Below, in pieces: positions 16,122-27,036 of a stretch of 64,000 nt of DNA. The notes below the pieces were generated by a model that was given only the letters and a program-made list of their open reading frames with translations, had not been told where the DNA came from and searched no databases. The position numbers were made by a program, and so were the translations under genes. Origin of the DNA: Ammoniphilus oxalaticus (GTDB lineage Bacteria; Bacillota; Bacilli; Aneurinibacillales; RAOX-1); contig NZ_MCHY01000009.1 of NCBI RefSeq assembly GCF_003609605.1, positions 489,058 to 553,057 on the forward strand, read 5' to 3'. How positions within the stretch are numbered: the stretch's first letter is position 1; each line of letters begins with the position of its first letter.

Positions 16122-18182
16122 TTGTTCGCTTTCATTCACTTCCTCGCTTTCCTAATCGTCACCGGTTATGCGGTCTATTTGTTCGCGCATCTTGTATATA
16201 GTCGAATCGTGTTCATCAAACTTGGTCGTAAAGCAAATTTGAAAGTAGACATAAAACAGCGATTGCAAGAGTTCCTAGCAAACGTTTTCGGGCACAAAAA
16301 GTTGCTCAAAGATCCGAAAAGCGGAATCATGCACCTGATCTTATTTTATGGTTTTATCATTTTGCAATTGGGAGCGATTGAACTTATTTTCAAAGGCTTC
16401 CTAAAAGGGTTTTCGTATCCGATCGGCGCGGCCCATCGGTATTTTCAATTATCCCAAGAAATTACGGCTTTCCTCGTGTTAGTCGCAATTGGCTACGCTT
16501 TTTATCGGCGCTACATAGAAAAGCTGCCGCGTTTAAAAAGGGGTTTCAAAGCGGGGCTCGTTGTCTTCTTTTTATCTACATTGATGCTATCTATTTTCTT
16601 TACCTTAGCGTTTGAACGACTGTGGTTACTCGCAGAGGTCCAACAGCAGGCTAATTTCGTCGTTTATGCGCCCATCTCATCGTTGCTCGCCACTCTATTC
16701 TCGAGCGTTAGCGTGACGACAGCAGCCGTTCTATTTTATTTCTTTTGGTGGGTTCACCTGCTCATCCTCCTTTCCTTCCTTGTTTATGTCCCGCAATCGA
16801 AACACGCCCATATTTTATTCGCCCCAATCAACATTGCGATCCGCGACACAAAGCCAGCTGGTCAACTGACCTCGATCGACTTTTCTGATGAAACATTGGA
16901 AACGTATGGAGTCGGTCAAATCGTAGATTTCCGACAAAACCAGCTGATCGATTTATACGCTTGTGTGGAATGTGGTCGTTGTACGAACAGTTGTCCCGCC
17001 TCTCATACGGGAAAAACACTGTCACCGATGGAACTCATCGTCAAAATGAGGGATCACTTAACGGAAAAAGGGGCGGCGATAACGTCGCGGAGTCCTTGGC
17101 TGCCTGAATTTGCGTTTCAGCAGACGACGGCAACCCAACTGGCCAAAGCAAAGAATGCTCGCCAAACATTTAACGTGAATTTAATCGGAGATGTGATCAC
17201 CGAAGAGGAGTTGTGGGCTTGCACGACCTGTCGCAATTGTGAAGATCAATGCCCGGTTGCCAACGAACATGTGGAAATGGTGATTGATCTGCGTCGTCAT
17301 CTCGTTTTAACAGAAGGGCAAATGCCATCAGAGGCGGCTCGTTATTTTCAAAATGTGGAGCGGCAAAGCAATCCATGGGGGATCAGCCGCCGCGAGCGGA
17401 TCAACTGGCGGGAGCAACGGGAGGATATTGAGGTCTCAACGGTCCAAGAAATTGACCAATTTGACTACTTATTTTGGGTCGGTTCGATGGGTTCGTTCGA
17501 TCAACGCAGTCAAAAAATTGCCCAATCCCTGGCTAAAATCATGAATGCGGCTGGGGTCACGTTTGCGATTTTAGGCAACGAGGAACGCAACTCGGGAGAT
17601 ACGGCTCGTCGGATGGGCAACGAGTTTTTGTTCCAGCAGTTAGCAGAAGAAAATATCGCCATCTTGCAGAAATATAATGTAACGAAAATTATCACGATTG
17701 ACCCGCACATTTACAACACGTTTAAACATGAGTATCCAGAGTTTGGATTGAAAGCGGAAGTGTATCATCATACGGAATTAATCCTTCAGTGGCTCAAGGA
17801 AGGGCGCTTAAAGTTGACGAAAACGGTGGAGGAACAGGTCGCCTATCACGACTCGTGTTACCTCGGTCGCTACAACGAAATTTATGATATTCCCCGAGAA
17901 ATTTTGCGGGCGGTGCCAGGGGTTCATCTGCTTGAATTGGAACGCAATCGAGACGACTCGATGTGTTGTGGGGCGGGCGGCGGCATGATGTGGCTAGAAG
18001 AACGACAAGGGACGCGCGTGAATGAGGAGCGGACCGAGCAAGCGTTGGCCGTCAATCCAACAGCGATCGGCAGTAACTGTCCGTATTGTTTAACGATGCT
18101 CAGCGACGGAACGAAGGCGAAAGACGTGGAACAACAAGTCAAAACGTTGGACATCGCAGAGATCGTGGAAAAAGCGTTATAG
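16122..18182 (+). CDS. fadF: Membrane Fe-S oxidoreductase, FadF type
   Basis: The 686-residue protein has an N-terminal membrane part with about five to six segments, resembling the nitrate reductase gamma/heme b domain. A dicluster ferredoxin domain follows (CVECGRCTNSCP and CTTCRNCEDQCP). Two CCG domains of the heterodisulfide reductase type end it (CYLGRYNEIYD near residue 585, CCGAGGG near residue 630). Such proteins take electrons from electron-transferring flavoprotein during beta-oxidation and pass them to quinone. The TTG at 16122 has AAAGGAGG at 8 nt; an upstream ATG at 16035 lies inside the promoter. It heads the acyl-CoA operon. Confidence 0.85.
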   Translation: MFAFIHFLAFLIVTGYAVYLFAHLVYSRIVFIKLGRKANLKVDIKQRLQEFLANVFGHKKLLKDPKSGIMHLILFYGFIILQLGAIELIFKGFLKGFSYPIGAAHRYFQLSQEITAFLVLVAIGYAFYRRYIEKLPRLKRGFKAGLVVFFLSTLMLSIFFTLAFERLWLLAEVQQQANFVVYAPISSLLATLFSSVSVTTAAVLFYFFWWVHLLILLSFLVYVPQSKHAHILFAPINIAIRDTKPAGQLTSIDFSDETLETYGVGQIVDFRQNQLIDLYACVECGRCTNSCPASHTGKTLSPMELIVKMRDHLTEKGAAITSRSPWLPEFAFQQTTATQLAKAKNARQTFNVNLIGDVITEEELWACTTCRNCEDQCPVANEHVEMVIDLRRHLVLTEGQMPSEAARYFQNVERQSNPWGISRRERINWREQREDIEVSTVQEIDQFDYLFWVGSMGSFDQRSQKIAQSLAKIMNAAGVTFAILGNEERNSGDTARRMGNEFLFQQLAEENIAILQKYNVTKIITIDPHIYNTFKHEYPEFGLKAEVYHHTELILQWLKEGRLKLTKTVEEQVAYHDSCYLGRYNEIYDIPREILRAVPGVHLLELERNRDDSMCCGAGGGMMWLEERQGTRVNEERTEQALAVNPTAIGSNCPYCLTMLSDGTKAKDVEQQVKTLDIAEIVEKAL

Positions 18183-18203
18183 AAAAAAGGGGGAACGTTT
18201 TCG

Positions 18204-19391
18204 ATGGCAAAAACGGTCATTGTCAGCGCGGCTCGCACACCTTTTGGGCGGTTTGGAGGAAGTTTCAAATCGGTGTCTGCCGTCGATTTAGGGGCTGTTG
18301 CAATCCAAGAAGCGTTGCGACGAGCGGACCTTAGCGGTCAACATGTCGATGAAGTCATCATGGGGATGGTGTTGCAAGCAGGGGCGGGCCAAATCCCTTC
18401 ACGGCAAGCCGCGCGCCAAGCGGGCTTACCATGGGAAACACAGACTGAAACAATCAACAAAGTGTGCGCTTCGGGGTTACGAGCGGTGACGATGGGCGAT
18501 CAAATTATCCGCGCGGGTGATGCCGAGGTGATCGTTGCAGGCGGCATGGAAAGCATGAGCAACGTTCCTTTTGCCTTGCCCTCCGCCCGTTGGGGGGCGC
18601 GTATGGGTCATGTCGAATTGCAAGATTTGATGATCGGTGACGGGTTAACGTGCGCGTTCGAACAAGCGCATATGGCTGTTCACGGTAGTACGGTCGCCGC
18701 TGAATTCAACATATCGCGGGCGGAGCAAGATGCGTGGGCGTTGCGCAGTCAACAGCGGGCGGCGGCAGCGATCGAACAAGGAAAATTTAAAGAGGAGATT
18801 GTTCCCGTCTCCGTTCCGCAACGAAGAGGAGAACCGTTGCTCGTTGATACCGATGAAGCGCCGCGGGCGGATACGTATCTGGAAGCATTGACGAAATTAC
18901 GACCGATTTACGTCGCGGATGGCACGGTCACCGCGGGGAATGCCCCAGGCCTTAACGACGGAGCCGCTGCGTTGACGCTGATGTCCGAGGCAAAAGCGCG
19001 GGCGTTAGGGAACAAGCCGTTAGCGACGATTGTCGGTCATGCCGCGGTTGGTCAACAAGCCCGTTACATTGCGACGACTCCAGGTTTAGCGATTCAAAAG
19101 TTATTGCTCAAAACGGGTTATCAGCTTGAACAGATTGACTTATTTGAAGTGAATGAAGCGTTTGCCGCCGTTGTGTTGACAAGCGCTCAGTTGGTTGGCT
19201 GGGATCCTGAAAAAGTGAATGTCAACGGCGGGGCGATCGCCCTTGGTCATCCGTTGGGGGCAAGCGGGGCTCGCATTTTAATGACATTGATCTATGAGTT
19301 GCGACGTCGCGGCGGTGGGCTGGGGATTGCCGCGATTTGCAGCGGAGCCGCCCAAGGAGATGCCATTTTAGTTGAGGTAAATGGAGTGTAG
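18204..19391 (+). CDS. Acetyl-CoA C-acetyltransferase (thiolase)
   Basis: This 395-residue thiolase II family enzyme condenses or cleaves acetoacetyl-CoA. The nucleophilic cysteine is in [11 protein letters not shown] near residue 88, and the histidine in [17 protein letters not shown] near residue 350. The C-terminal catalytic cysteine is in [11 protein letters not shown], where the usual CxGGGxG reads CSGAAQG, a variation that could alter the active-site loop. It follows fadF after 21 bp and precedes a hydroxyacyl-CoA dehydrogenase, as in the mmgA and fadA operons of Bacilli. AAGGGGGAACG precedes the ATG. Confidence 0.92.
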   Translation: MAKTVIVSAARTPFGRFGGSFKSVSAVDLGAVAIQEALRRADLSGQHVDEVIMGMVLQAGAGQIPSRQAARQAGLPWETQTETINKVCASGLRAVTMGDQIIRAGDAEVIVAGGMESMSNVPFALPSARWGARMGHVELQDLMIGDGLTCAFEQAHMAVHGSTVAAEFNISRAEQDAWALRSQQRAAAAIEQGKFKEEIVPVSVPQRRGEPLLVDTDEAPRADTYLEALTKLRPIYVADGTVTAGNAPGLNDGAAALTLMSEAKARALGNKPLATIVGHAAVGQQARYIATTPGLAIQKLLLKTGYQLEQIDLFEVNEAFAAVVLTSAQLVGWDPEKVNVNGGAIALGHPLGASGARILMTLIYELRRRGGGLGIAAICSGAAQGDAILVEVNGV

Positions 19392-19411
19392 AAAGGAGGA
19401 GGAAATTGGCG

Positions 19412-20266
19412 ATGACAACAATCCAAAATGTGATGGTGATCGGGGCAGGTCAGATGGGCAGCGGAATTGCTCACGTTGCGGCTGAGGCGGGGATGCGAAC
19501 AACATTGTATGATCTGAACACGAAAGCGGCGCAACAAGGATTGGCTACGATTAAACGAAATTTGGCTCGCAGTGTGGAAAAAGGACGGCAGAGCGCGGAA
19601 CAAGCGGCGCAGCTTTTGGAGCGGATTACCCTGTCTGACGATATAAACGATGCGCAGGCAGCGGATCTTGTCATTGAAGCGGTTGTGGAACGGATGGATG
19701 TGAAGGCGGAACTGTTTCGCCAGCTCGATACGATCTGCCCGCCGCATACCATTTTGGCGAGCAACACATCCTCGTTACCGATCACCGAACTCGCAGCGGA
19801 GACGGAGCGACCCGAGAAGGTGATCGGCATGCATTTTATGAATCCTGTCCCTGTGATGCGCTTAGTGGAGGTGATCCGGGGGTTGCGGACGTCCGATGAA
19901 ACGGTGGAGGCAGTTGAACAACTTGCCCTGCAAATGAACAAAACAGCGGTTGAGGTCAACGATTTTCCTGGTTTCGTCTCCAATCGGGTGCTGATGCCGA
20001 TGATCAATGAAGCAGTTTATTGCGTTCACGAAGGGGTGGCGACAGCGGAAGCGATCGATCAGGTGATGACGTTGGGCATGAATCATCCAATGGGCCCCCT
20101 CGCGTTAGCCGATCTGATCGGTCTGGACACCTGCCTCTATATTATGGAAACGTTGCATCACGGATTGGGCGATTCCAAGTACCGCCCTTGCCCCCTTTTG
20201 CGTAACTATGTAAAAGCGGGTTGGCTTGGCAGGAAAGCGGGTCGTGGTTTTTACAGCTATGAGTGA
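19412..20266 (+). CDS. 3-hydroxybutyryl-CoA dehydrogenase
   Basis: The 284-residue protein has the NAD-binding [11 protein letters not shown] near residue 12 and the family segment [16 protein letters not shown] near residue 140. [12 protein letters not shown] near residue 185 also fits the short-chain 3-hydroxyacyl-CoA dehydrogenase family (mmgB/hbd). It oxidises 3-hydroxybutyryl-CoA to acetoacetyl-CoA, the substrate of the thiolase before it. Two overlapping AGGAGG sites allow ATG 19412 (9 nt) or TTG 19406 (6 nt); I chose the ATG. Confidence 0.93.
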   Translation: MTTIQNVMVIGAGQMGSGIAHVAAEAGMRTTLYDLNTKAAQQGLATIKRNLARSVEKGRQSAEQAAQLLERITLSDDINDAQAADLVIEAVVERMDVKAELFRQLDTICPPHTILASNTSSLPITELAAETERPEKVIGMHFMNPVPVMRLVEVIRGLRTSDETVEAVEQLALQMNKTAVEVNDFPGFVSNRVLMPMINEAVYCVHEGVATAEAIDQVMTLGMNHPMGPLALADLIGLDTCLYIMETLHHGLGDSKYRPCPLLRNYVKAGWLGRKAGRGFYSYE

Positions 20267-20293
20267 GTAAGCGATGGAGGGGAGCGAATTGTT

Positions 20294-21451
20294 ATGAACT
20301 TCCACTTTACGAAACAACAACAGCAAATGCGTGATATGGCGCGTGAGTTTGCCCAAACCGAGCTTGCCCCGCTTGTCGAGCAAATGGAGCAGACCGATCA
20401 ATTTCCGCTTGAACTCATCCGTAAAATGGGGCGAACAGGGTTGCTCGGTATTCCAATCCCAAAAAAATATGGCGGTCTCGGGTCCGACTTTATGTCATAT
20501 ATTCTGACTATTCAGGAGATTTCAAAAGTGAGCGCCGCGGTCGGGGTGATTCTAGCGGTCCACACCTCGGTTGGGACACAGCCGATCGTTTATTTTGGGA
20601 CGGAACAACAAAAACAAACCTACGTGACAAAGTTGGCTAGCGGTCAATCGGTCGGGGCGTTCGCTTTAACCGAATCGAGTTCGGGTTCTGATGCGGCAAA
20701 CATGCGGACAACGGCAACGATGAATGGCGATTATTATATATTAAACGGTACTAAAATTTTTATTACAAATGCGGGCGTGGCTGAAACGTATGTTACGTTT
20801 GCTGTCACTGATCGCAGCAAAGGGACGCGCGGAATTACCGCTTTTATCGTTGAGGCGGATACGCCAGGTTTCAGAGTGGGCAAGATGGAGAAAAAAATGG
20901 GGCTGTACGGTTCCAACACGGCCGAACTTATTTTTGAAAACGCGCGGGTGCCTGTTGAAAATCGGTTAGGGGCCGAAGGGGAAGGATTTCGAATCGCCTT
21001 AGCCAACCTTGATGTGGGTCGAATCGGGATTGCCGCTCAGGCGTTAGGGATTGCCGAAGCCGCATTGGAACATGGCTTGCATTACGCCAAGCAGCGGGTC
21101 CAATTTGGGCAACCGCTCGCGAGCCAACAAGCGATTTCATTCAAGCTGGCCGATATTGCGACCCAAACAGAAGCCGCTAAAATGCTCGTTTACCAAGCGG
21201 CGGCGTTGCGTGATCAGGGCTTTCGTTGCGGAAAAGAAGCGGCGATGGCCAAACGTTTCGCGACAGATACCGCGATGCGAGCGGCAGTCGAAGCGGTTCA
21301 GATTTTTGGCGGATACGGTTACTCGCGAGCCTACCCTGTTGAACGGTTGTTTCGCGACGCGAAAGTGACCCAAATCTATGAAGGAACCAATGAGATTCAG
21401 CGACTCGTGATTGCTCGACACTTGCTAGAAAAGGGAGGCGGGAACGGATGA
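20294..21451 (+). CDS. Acyl-CoA dehydrogenase (first copy)
   Basis: The 385-residue flavoenzyme belongs to the short-chain acyl-CoA dehydrogenase family. It shows the FAD-binding [16 protein letters not shown] near residue 120, the segment [21 protein letters not shown], and the C-terminal [17 protein letters not shown] carrying the catalytic glutamate. The gene ends in the ATGA overlap with the next dehydrogenase. Two different paralogues side by side suggest different chain lengths or branched substrates such as isobutyryl-CoA, consistent with icmF downstream. The exact substrate cannot be read. Confidence 0.92.
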   Translation: MNFHFTKQQQQMRDMAREFAQTELAPLVEQMEQTDQFPLELIRKMGRTGLLGIPIPKKYGGLGSDFMSYILTIQEISKVSAAVGVILAVHTSVGTQPIVYFGTEQQKQTYVTKLASGQSVGAFALTESSSGSDAANMRTTATMNGDYYILNGTKIFITNAGVAETYVTFAVTDRSKGTRGITAFIVEADTPGFRVGKMEKKMGLYGSNTAELIFENARVPVENRLGAEGEGFRIALANLDVGRIGIAAQALGIAEAALEHGLHYAKQRVQFGQPLASQQAISFKLADIATQTEAAKMLVYQAAALRDQGFRCGKEAAMAKRFATDTAMRAAVEAVQIFGGYGYSRAYPVERLFRDAKVTQIYEGTNEIQRLVIARHLLEKGGGNG

Positions 21452-22590
21452 ATTTTGGCTTATCGGAAGAACACCAAATGATGCAAAAGGTCGTCCGCGA
21501 ATTTGCCGAGCAGGTATGCGGCCCAAGCGCGGCGGAACGAGATGAGACGGAACAGTGGGATATGACCCTTTGGCGGAAGATGGCTGATTTGGGGTTGTGC
21601 GGGATTCCCTGGCCTGAAAAGTACGGTGGCGCGGGCGCTGATTATCTTAGTTATGTGATCGCTGTTGAAGAATTGTCTCGCATCGATGCGTCGGTCGGTG
21701 TGACCTTATCCGCTCACACTTCGTTAGCTGGCTGGCCGATCTACGCGTTTGGTAATGAACAACAAAAGCAAACGTATTTGCGAGCGATGGCCGAAGGGAA
21801 AAGCATGGGCGCGTATGGCTTGACCGAGGCGGGCTCAGGATCTGATGCGGCGGCGATGAAAACGTCGGCGGAACAGGATGGCGCGGAGTGGGTGTTAAAC
21901 GGTTCTAAAATATTCATAACAAATGGGGCTGATGCCGATATCTTTCTCGTTTTTGCGCAAACGGATCCTGCCAAAAAACACCGCGGGATTGCCGCCTTTA
22001 TTTTGGAAAAGGGGTTTTCGGGTTTTAAAGTTGGCAAGCTGGAGAAAAAACTCGGGATCCGCTCTTCATCGACGACAGAAGTGATTCTCGAAAACTGTCG
22101 GGTGCCTGCGGAGAATCTGCTAGGTCAAGTGGGTGACGGTTTTAAGATAGCGATGATGACACTTGACGGCGGTCGCAACGGCATTGCCGCGCAAGCGCTC
22201 GGGATCGCGCAAGGGGCATTCGACCATGCGTTGGAATACGCGCAAGAACGGGTTCAATTTGGCAGACCGATCGCCAAACATCAAGCCATCCAATTTAAAC
22301 TCGCTGACATGGCGACTAAAATCGAAGCGGCTCGACTCCTCACGTATCAGGCGGCATGGCGGGAGGATCGAGGGCTGGCTTACGGTTTACAATCCGCGAT
22401 GTCCAAACTATTTGCAGGCGATATCGCGATGGAAGTGACGATTGAAGCGGTGCAAGTTTTTGGAGGATATGGTTACACGCGAGAATATCCCGTCGAACGC
22501 TTTATGCGCGACGCGAAAATCACTCAGATTTACGAAGGAACCAATGAGATCCAACGGCTCGTTATCGCTAATCATTTATTAAAAGATTGA
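21448..22590 (+). CDS. Acyl-CoA dehydrogenase (second copy)
   Basis: This 380-residue paralogue of the preceding enzyme has [16 protein letters not shown] near residue 125 and the catalytic [17 protein letters not shown] at the C-terminus. It shares roughly half its residues with its neighbour, so this is an old duplication rather than a recent copy. The ATG overlaps the previous stop by 4 bp, giving translational coupling. Its stop codon overlaps a short inverted repeat that may be an operator of the downstream TetR gene. Confidence 0.92.
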   Translation: MNFGLSEEHQMMQKVVREFAEQVCGPSAAERDETEQWDMTLWRKMADLGLCGIPWPEKYGGAGADYLSYVIAVEELSRIDASVGVTLSAHTSLAGWPIYAFGNEQQKQTYLRAMAEGKSMGAYGLTEAGSGSDAAAMKTSAEQDGAEWVLNGSKIFITNGADADIFLVFAQTDPAKKHRGIAAFILEKGFSGFKVGKLEKKLGIRSSSTTEVILENCRVPAENLLGQVGDGFKIAMMTLDGGRNGIAAQALGIAQGAFDHALEYAQERVQFGRPIAKHQAIQFKLADMATKIEAARLLTYQAAWREDRGLAYGLQSAMSKLFAGDIAMEVTIEAVQVFGGYGYTREYPVERFMRDAKITQIYEGTNEIQRLVIANHLLKD

Positions 22591-22606
22591 GCTAACGCTC
22601 AGTCAA
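22587..22606 (+). promoter_or_regulatory. Inverted repeat before the TetR gene
   Basis: GAGCTAACGCTC (22589-22600) is an inverted repeat of GAGC around TAAC, extended as TTGAGC...GCTCA. It overlaps the stop of the acyl-CoA dehydrogenase gene and ends 18 bp before the regulator's TTG start. It could be an autoregulatory operator; it does not resemble the 16043 palindrome closely. Confidence 0.35.
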
Positions 22607-22623
22607 TTTATAGGAGGAGAACA

Positions 22624-23256
22624 TTGCAAGCTAAAAAAAGGTCGATCCCATCTTTAGTGAAAGATCCAAAATTGGTGCAAAAAAGACGCGAACAAATTGT
22701 AGAAGCGGCTGTCGGGTTATTTATCTCTAAAGGATTTCACAAGACGACCACCCGTGAAATTGCCAAAGCGTCCGGGTTCAGTATCGGGACGTTGTATGAA
22801 TACATCCAATCAAAGGAAGACGTACTCTATCTCGTGTGTGAATCGATTCATACTGAAGTCGAGAAAAAGATGGAGCAGGCACTGGTCGAGTCAAACAATG
22901 GGGCCGAGACGCTGCGGCAAGCGATTAGCGATTTTCTGCATGTGATGGATGAAGTCGATGATAAAGTGCTGTTGATTTACCAAGAGATTAAATCGTTGCC
23001 GCGCGAACCGATGCGGTATGTGTTGCAACGCGAAAGCCGCATTACGGAAATATTTGAAGAGATGTTACAGCGGGCGATTAACGATGGATCGCTGCGTCTC
23101 GACTCCCATTCCATTAGATTAATGGCTCACAACATCGTTATTTTGGGGGAAATGTGGGTGTTCCGTCGTTGGGCTTTACGCCAACGCTACTCGCTCGCTG
23201 AATATATCGAAATGCAAACGAATTTGCTGTTTGGCGGATTGCGAGTGGAAGCGTAA
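22624..23256 (+). CDS. fadR: TetR-family regulator, FadR-like
   Basis: The 210-residue protein has a TetR N-terminal DNA-binding domain: [20 protein letters not shown], then [23 protein letters not shown]-terminal ligand pocket of about 140 residues follows. In Bacillus and Geobacillus, FadR of this family represses beta-oxidation genes and is released by long-chain acyl-CoA. Its position inside the acyl-CoA operon supports the same role here, which is inference. The TTG at 22624 is preceded by AGGAGGAGAACA. The open frame of the next gene extends back over its end, but that gene's real start is later. Confidence 0.85.
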   Translation: MQAKKRSIPSLVKDPKLVQKRREQIVEAAVGLFISKGFHKTTTREIAKASGFSIGTLYEYIQSKEDVLYLVCESIHTEVEKKMEQALVESNNGAETLRQAISDFLHVMDEVDDKVLLIYQEIKSLPREPMRYVLQRESRITEIFEEMLQRAINDGSLRLDSHSIRLMAHNIVILGEMWVFRRWALRQRYSLAEYIEMQTNLLFGGLRVEA

Positions 23257-23290
23257 GCTGGTAATTAGGGTGAAAAGGGGGCAAGCGGGA

Positions 23291-26200
23291 TTGGCGCAAA
23301 AAACAGAAGTTTATCGACCGCAACACCATGTGCGCTTTGTGAGCGCCGCCGCTTTGTTTGATGGACATGACGTGTCGATCAACATCATTCGGCGCATGTT
23401 GCAAGCGTCTGGCGTGGAAGTCGTTCATCTGGGGCATAATCGATCCGTCGAAGAAATTGTTGCCGCCGCGATCCAAGAGGATGTTCAAGGCATTGCGATC
23501 AGCTCCTATCAAGGCGGTCATGTCGAGTTTTTGAAATATATGAAGGACCTATTGCGTGAAAAAGAAGCGGATCATATTCGGATTTTTGCGGGCGGCGGCG
23601 GGGTCATCATTCCTTCCGAGGCAAAAGAACTGCATGCCTATGGAATCGCAAAAGTTTTTTCTCCGGATGATGGACGAGAGCTTGGCTTGCAAGGGATGAT
23701 CAATCAGATGGTTCAGGAGTCTGATCAGCCGACACCGAAGCAAATGGCCCGTGATGTAGCGTTGCTCCAACAAAAAGATGTCGGGGCGATCGGGCGCTTA
23801 ATCACGTTCGCGGAGGACAGTGTTGAGCGCGGGGCGGAGGAAAACGCAGATTTACAAGCCGCCTTGCGGAAGTTGAAAAAACAGGCCTCGTCTACCCCAG
23901 TCTTGGGAATAACGGGCACGGGCGGAGCGGGCAAAAGCACGCTTACAGATGAGTTGGTTCGCCGTTTTTTACAGCAGTATCCGCAGCGAACGATCGCTGT
24001 CTTGTCGGTCGATCCGACGAAGCAAAAAACAGGCGGGGCGCTGCTAGGCGATCGGATTCGGATGAACGCGGTCCATCATCCGCGCGTGTATATGCGTAGT
24101 TTGGCGACGCGCGGTTCGCGAACAGAATTGAGTTTAGCGACAAGTCACGCAATCAACGTCGTGAAAGCAGCGGGTTACGATTTTATCATCGTTGAAACGA
24201 GCGGGATCGGTCAAGGGGATGCAGGGATTGTGGATTTGGTGGATGTGTCGATGTACGTGATGACGAGTGAGTTTGGCGCGGCGACACAGCTGGAAAAGAT
24301 TGAAATGATCGACTTTGCCGACGTGATCGTGATCAATAAATTCGAACGCCGCGGTTCGGAGGACGCCTTGCGTGATGTGCGCAAGCAATATAAACGGTCA
24401 CGTGGATTGTTTAGCGTCGCTGATGCGCATCTGCCCATTTTTGGGACGATGGCAAGCCAGTTTAATGATCACGGAACCGATGTTTTATTCGCTCATTTAA
24501 TGGAAGCTGTCGAGGCTAAGTGTGGAGGAAGCTGGGCGACGGGATTGGATTTGATACACCCAAAGGGGAGCCAGCAATACGTTGTCATTCCTGCGGGGCG
24601 GGCTCATTATCTAGGGGAGATTGTGGCGGCGGTCCGCGACTATCAAGCGTTCATCAAACAGCAGGTCGATGTTGCCCGCAAACTTTTTCAATTGCGCGGT
24701 GTGAAATCACTCGTTGCGGATGATGCTAACTTTGTTGCCAAATGTGAGGAGCAGATCGCTTTTTATGAGAAAAAGTTGGACCCTGAGTGGAAGCAGTTCC
24801 TAGATGAGTGGCCTGCCCGTCGCGAAGCGTATAGTCAAGATCAGTTAGTCAGCGCCTTTCGGGGTCGCGAGGTGGTCACTGAATTGTTTACGGAATCGTT
24901 GTCAGGCACGAAAATCCCAAAGCTCAGCTTGCCTAAGTTTGAGGATTGGGGCGAGATCCTGCGGTGGGCGATGCAAGAAAACCTGCCTGGCTTTTTTCCT
25001 TATACAGCGGGTGTGTTCCCCTTTAAACGGACAAACGAAGACCCCAAGCGTATGTTTGCCGGAGAAGGAACACCTGAGCGAACGAATCGCCGTTTTCACT
25101 TTTTGTGCGAGGGGGAACAGGCGAAACGATTGTCGACCGCATTTGATAGTGTCACCTTATATGGGCATGATCCTGACACACGCCCAGATATTTATGGGAA
25201 AATTGGAAACAGTGGCGTCAACGTTTGCACATTGGACGATATGAAAAGGTTGTACGCGGGGTTCAATTTGTGCGATCCGTCAACGAGCGTCTCCATGACG
25301 ATCAACGGCCCGGCTCCGATTTTGTTGGCGATGTATATGAACACGGCCATCGATCAGCAAGTTGATCGTTTTATCGAGGAACATGGACGCGAGCCAACGG
25401 AGGCGGAGTATGCGGAGATCAAAGCGGTTACATTACATGTCGTCCGCGGCACGGTGCAAGCCGATATTTTAAAAGAGGACCAGGGGCAAAACACGTGCAT
25501 TTTTTCCACTGAATTCGCTCTAAGAATGATGGGCGACATTCAACAATACTTCATCGATCAAAACGCGCGCAACTACTATTCTGTCAGTATCAGCGGCTAT
25601 CACATTGCCGAGGCGGGGGCGAATCCCATTTCGCAGCTGGCTTTTACCTTGGCTAATGGTTTTACCTATGTCGAATATTATTTAAGTCGCGGCATGCAAA
25701 TTGACGATTTCGCGCCTAACTTTTCTTTCTTTTTCAGTAATGGGTTGGACCCCGAATATACCGTGCTCGGTCGGGTCGCTCGTCGCATTTGGGCCACGGT
25801 CATTAAATATAAATACGGCGGCAATGAACGCAGTCAAAAACTGAAATACCATGTGCAAACATCAGGCCGTTCGCTGCATGCCCAAGAAATGGCGTTTAAT
25901 GACATCCGCACGACATTGCAAGCGCTGGTCGCAATCTATGACAATTGCAACTCGTTGCATACAAACGCGTATGATGAAGCGATCACGACACCAACCGAAA
26001 GTTCAGTCCGTCGCGCGATGGCGATCCAAATGATCATCAATCGCGAATTCGGCCTAGCTAAAAATGAGAACCCGTTGCAAGGCGCTTTTATTATTGAAGA
26101 ATTGACTGATCTTGTCGAAGAGGCGGTGTTGATCGAGTTTTTGCGCATCAACGATCGCGGTGGAGTGCTCGGAGCGATGGAAACACAATATCAGCGCGGC

Positions 26201-26545
26201 AAAATTCAGGACGAATCGATTTATTATGAGCATCAGAAGCATACGGGTGAACTGCCGATCATCGGCGTCAACACGTTTATCAATCCAAACGCCTCCGATG
26301 ACGATTATGAAATTGAGCTGGCTCGCTCCACCGAAGCGGAAAAGCAGCTCCAAATTCGAAACCTGCATGCTTTTTGGGAACAGCATCAAGAGGAGGCCCC
26401 AGCTGCCTTGGAGCGGTTGAAAATAGTCGCCCGCTCGGGAGAAAATATTTTCGCGGAATTAATGGAAACGGTCAAAGTCGCCTCACTCGGTCAAATTACC
26501 GAAGCGCTTTATGAAGTGGGCGGAAAATACCGGCGCAATATGTAA
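23291..26545 (+). CDS. icmF: Fused isobutyryl-CoA mutase IcmF
   Basis: This 1084-residue enzyme interconverts isobutyryl-CoA and n-butyryl-CoA using adenosylcobalamin. Domains run in order: a B12-binding domain ([12 protein letters not shown], with the axial histidine, near residue 24); a MeaB-like GTPase chaperone domain with P-loop GTGGAGKST near residue 215; and a C-terminal substrate-binding barrel ([11 protein letters not shown] near residue 575, [12 protein letters not shown] near residue 775). VFPFKR with phenylalanine favours IcmF over methylmalonyl-CoA mutase. The length fits the family. TTG 23291 has AAAAGGGGGC about 9 nt upstream; GTG 23270 is a weaker alternative. It closes the operon and links branched-chain and straight-chain acyl-CoA metabolism. 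Confidence 0.93.
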   Translation: MAQKTEVYRPQHHVRFVSAAALFDGHDVSINIIRRMLQASGVEVVHLGHNRSVEEIVAAAIQEDVQGIAISSYQGGHVEFLKYMKDLLREKEADHIRIFAGGGGVIIPSEAKELHAYGIAKVFSPDDGRELGLQGMINQMVQESDQPTPKQMARDVALLQQKDVGAIGRLITFAEDSVERGAEENADLQAALRKLKKQASSTPVLGITGTGGAGKSTLTDELVRRFLQQYPQRTIAVLSVDPTKQKTGGALLGDRIRMNAVHHPRVYMRSLATRGSRTELSLATSHAINVVKAAGYDFIIVETSGIGQGDAGIVDLVDVSMYVMTSEFGAATQLEKIEMIDFADVIVINKFERRGSEDALRDVRKQYKRSRGLFSVADAHLPIFGTMASQFNDHGTDVLFAHLMEAVEAKCGGSWATGLDLIHPKGSQQYVVIPAGRAHYLGEIVAAVRDYQAFIKQQVDVARKLFQLRGVKSLVADDANFVAKCEEQIAFYEKKLDPEWKQFLDEWPARREAYSQDQLVSAFRGREVVTELFTESLSGTKIPKLSLPKFEDWGEILRWAMQENLPGFFPYTAGVFPFKRTNEDPKRMFAGEGTPERTNRRFHFLCEGEQAKRLSTAFDSVTLYGHDPDTRPDIYGKIGNSGVNVCTLDDMKRLYAGFNLCDPSTSVSMTINGPAPILLAMYMNTAIDQQVDRFIEEHGREPTEAEYAEIKAVTLHVVRGTVQADILKEDQGQNTCIFSTEFALRMMGDIQQYFIDQNARNYYSVSISGYHIAEAGANPISQLAFTLANGFTYVEYYLSRGMQIDDFAPNFSFFFSNGLDPEYTVLGRVARRIWATVIKYKYGGNERSQKLKYHVQTSGRSLHAQEMAFNDIRTTLQALVAIYDNCNSLHTNAYDEAITTPTESSVRRAMAIQMIINREFGLAKNENPLQGAFIIEELTDLVEEAVLIEFLRINDRGGVLGAMETQYQRGKIQDESIYYEHQKHTGELPIIGVNTFINPNASDDDYEIELARSTEAEKQLQIRNLHAFWEQHQEEAPAALERLKIVARSGENIFAELMETVKVASLGQITEALYEVGGKYRRNM

Positions 26546-26613
26546 GCGGCAAGGGCGCGAATGAGGTGGGCGGGTAGGGGATAGGGGATGCAGGTAGGGC
26601 TCCTAGTTTTAGT

Positions 26614-26850
26614 AGGAGAAACTCCGCTTAAATCCGGGAATCTCCCGCATTCCCTCTCGGATCTACCGATTTCTCAAATTTAACAGGAGAAACTCCGCCT
26701 AAATCCGAGATATTCCCACGTTCCCGTCCAGATTTTCCGATTTTCCAAATTTAGCAGGAGAAACTCCGCTTAAATCCGAGATATTCCCGCGTTCCCGCCC
26801 AGATTTGCCGATCTCCCCATTTTAGCAGGAGAAACTCCGCTTAATTCCGA
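26614..26850 (+). repeat. 71-bp tandem array, four units, before rpoE
   Basis: The core AGGAGAAACTCCGC begins at 26614, 26685, 26756 and 26827, an exact 71-bp period; the fourth unit is partial. Each unit carries the mini-hairpin GGAG-AAA-CTCC, then TTAAATCCGAGATATTCCC and a run with TTCCCG-CCAGATT-GCCGAT. A single core copy also occurs at 29926 upstream of fbaA. No gene is seen between 26546 and 26955. The array ends about 110 bp before the rpoE promoter. Confidence 0.9.
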
Positions 26851-26959
26851 ATCTTCCCCCGCCCGTCCAGCTCCACCCCCAAAATCCCCGCAACGTCACC
26901 TCCCCGCAAGCCCGAATCAGCCCCCACTTTTTCCTTTTTCAAAAAACTGTAGGAAATGT

Positions 26960-26988
26960 TTGACACTGGTACTATTTTATATAAAAAT
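26960..26988 (+). promoter_or_regulatory. Candidate sigma-A promoter of rpoE
   Basis: A perfect TTGACA at 26960-26965 is followed at 16-17 bp by TAAAAA/AAAAAT, a weak -10 box in an AT-rich stretch. This lies about 50 bp before the rpoE start and argues against the upstream ATG at 26956 being used. Confidence 0.5.
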
Positions 26989-27036
26989 AGTGAATACTGG
27001 TTGGATAAGATTTCTGTGGGAAGGGAAGTGGATGCG

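Noticed and set aside
20294-22590. Recent tandem duplication of the acyl-CoA dehydrogenase gene or an assembly artefact
   Set aside because: The two proteins differ throughout and their DNA is not similar enough; they are old paralogues.
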